Assembly: GCA_030630935.1 (NCBI GenBank)
Contig: DAOVMD010000034.1
Location: 1 to 12,801 of the forward strand
Length of the DNA: 12,801 nt
Direction of reading: 5' to 3'
DNA from: Candidatus Mcinerneyibacteriota bacterium
GTDB taxonomy: Bacteria; AUK180; JAQVHJ01
Shown here: positions 12,784 through 12,801 of the stretch, piece after piece
Numbering within the stretch: the stretch's first letter is position 1
Layout of the letters: every line of letters starts with the position of its first letter
Notes under the pieces: model-generated
Databases searched by the model: none
What the model saw: the letters and a program-made list of their open reading frames with translations, nothing else
What the model was told of the DNA's origin: nothing
Position numbers and translations under genes: made by a program

Positions 12784-12801
12784 CATGATTAGATTTACAA
12801 C

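Larger units (their letters stand above)
12408..12801. other. Noncoding end of the window, rich in palindromic repeats
   Basis: No gene is supported on either strand. The stretch holds the nested hairpin at 12441-12487 and four further dyads at 12527-12550, 12607-12644, 12696-12708 and 12761-12783, all listed separately. The spacing and variety look like a tract of different dispersed intergenic repeats. Confidence 0.6.

Overview
The window looks like chromosomal DNA of an AT-rich bacterium (roughly one third G+C by eye). Shine-Dalgarno use is clear: AGGAGGT-type sites precede several genes and an almost perfect anti-SD match precedes the HU gene. Sigma70-like promoter candidates (TTGACA/TTGATT with 17-18 nt spacing) are visible. 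This argues against a typical Bacteroidetes-style expression signal set. An uncultured AT-rich lineage (FCB-like or deltaproteobacteria-like) is possible, but the sequence alone does not fix the phylum. All recognised genes lie on the + strand.

Region 1 (1-501) has no gene. It is a patchwork of short palindromes and dispersed-repeat fragments and ends in a sigma70-like promoter.

Region 2 (502-7845) is a compact six-gene operon. It encodes three tandem cobalamin-binding-type radical SAM enzymes, a two-domain GNAT-like protein, a second GNAT-like protein and a GH3-family acyl-adenylating enzyme. The first four junctions are 4-nt ATGA stop/start overlaps and the fifth is an ~11-nt overlap, so translation is probably coupled. 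The chemistry implied is radical C-methylation or C-C rearrangement of an unactivated carbon (radical SAM), acyl transfer (GNAT) and ATP-dependent carboxylate activation or amide formation (GH3). I cannot name a known pathway with this gene set. It is the best candidate in the window for an undescribed biosynthetic system, possibly for a modified lipid or small acyl metabolite (inference). No transporter or regulator is in the operon.

Region 3 (7846-8493) is a 648-base noncoding gap. It holds a possible terminator, a ~277-bp fold-back element with 31-nt inverted ends (29/31 identical) and a perfect 32-bp palindrome inside it, a 17-nt sequence repeated from Region 1, and a promoter for the next gene.

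Region 4 (8494-12407) is housekeeping: der (ribosome-assembly GTPase), plsY and gpsA (the glycerol-3-phosphate entry into phospholipids), an HU-family protein, a MerR-family regulator and a tRNA-Pro(GGG). From memory, der/plsY/gpsA/HU order resembles Firmicutes, and IHF(HU)/MerR/tRNA-Pro order resembles Proteobacteria; here both blocks are joined.

Region 5 (12408-12801) has no gene. It contains a nested hairpin just after the tRNA, then several palindromic elements that look like dispersed intergenic repeats.
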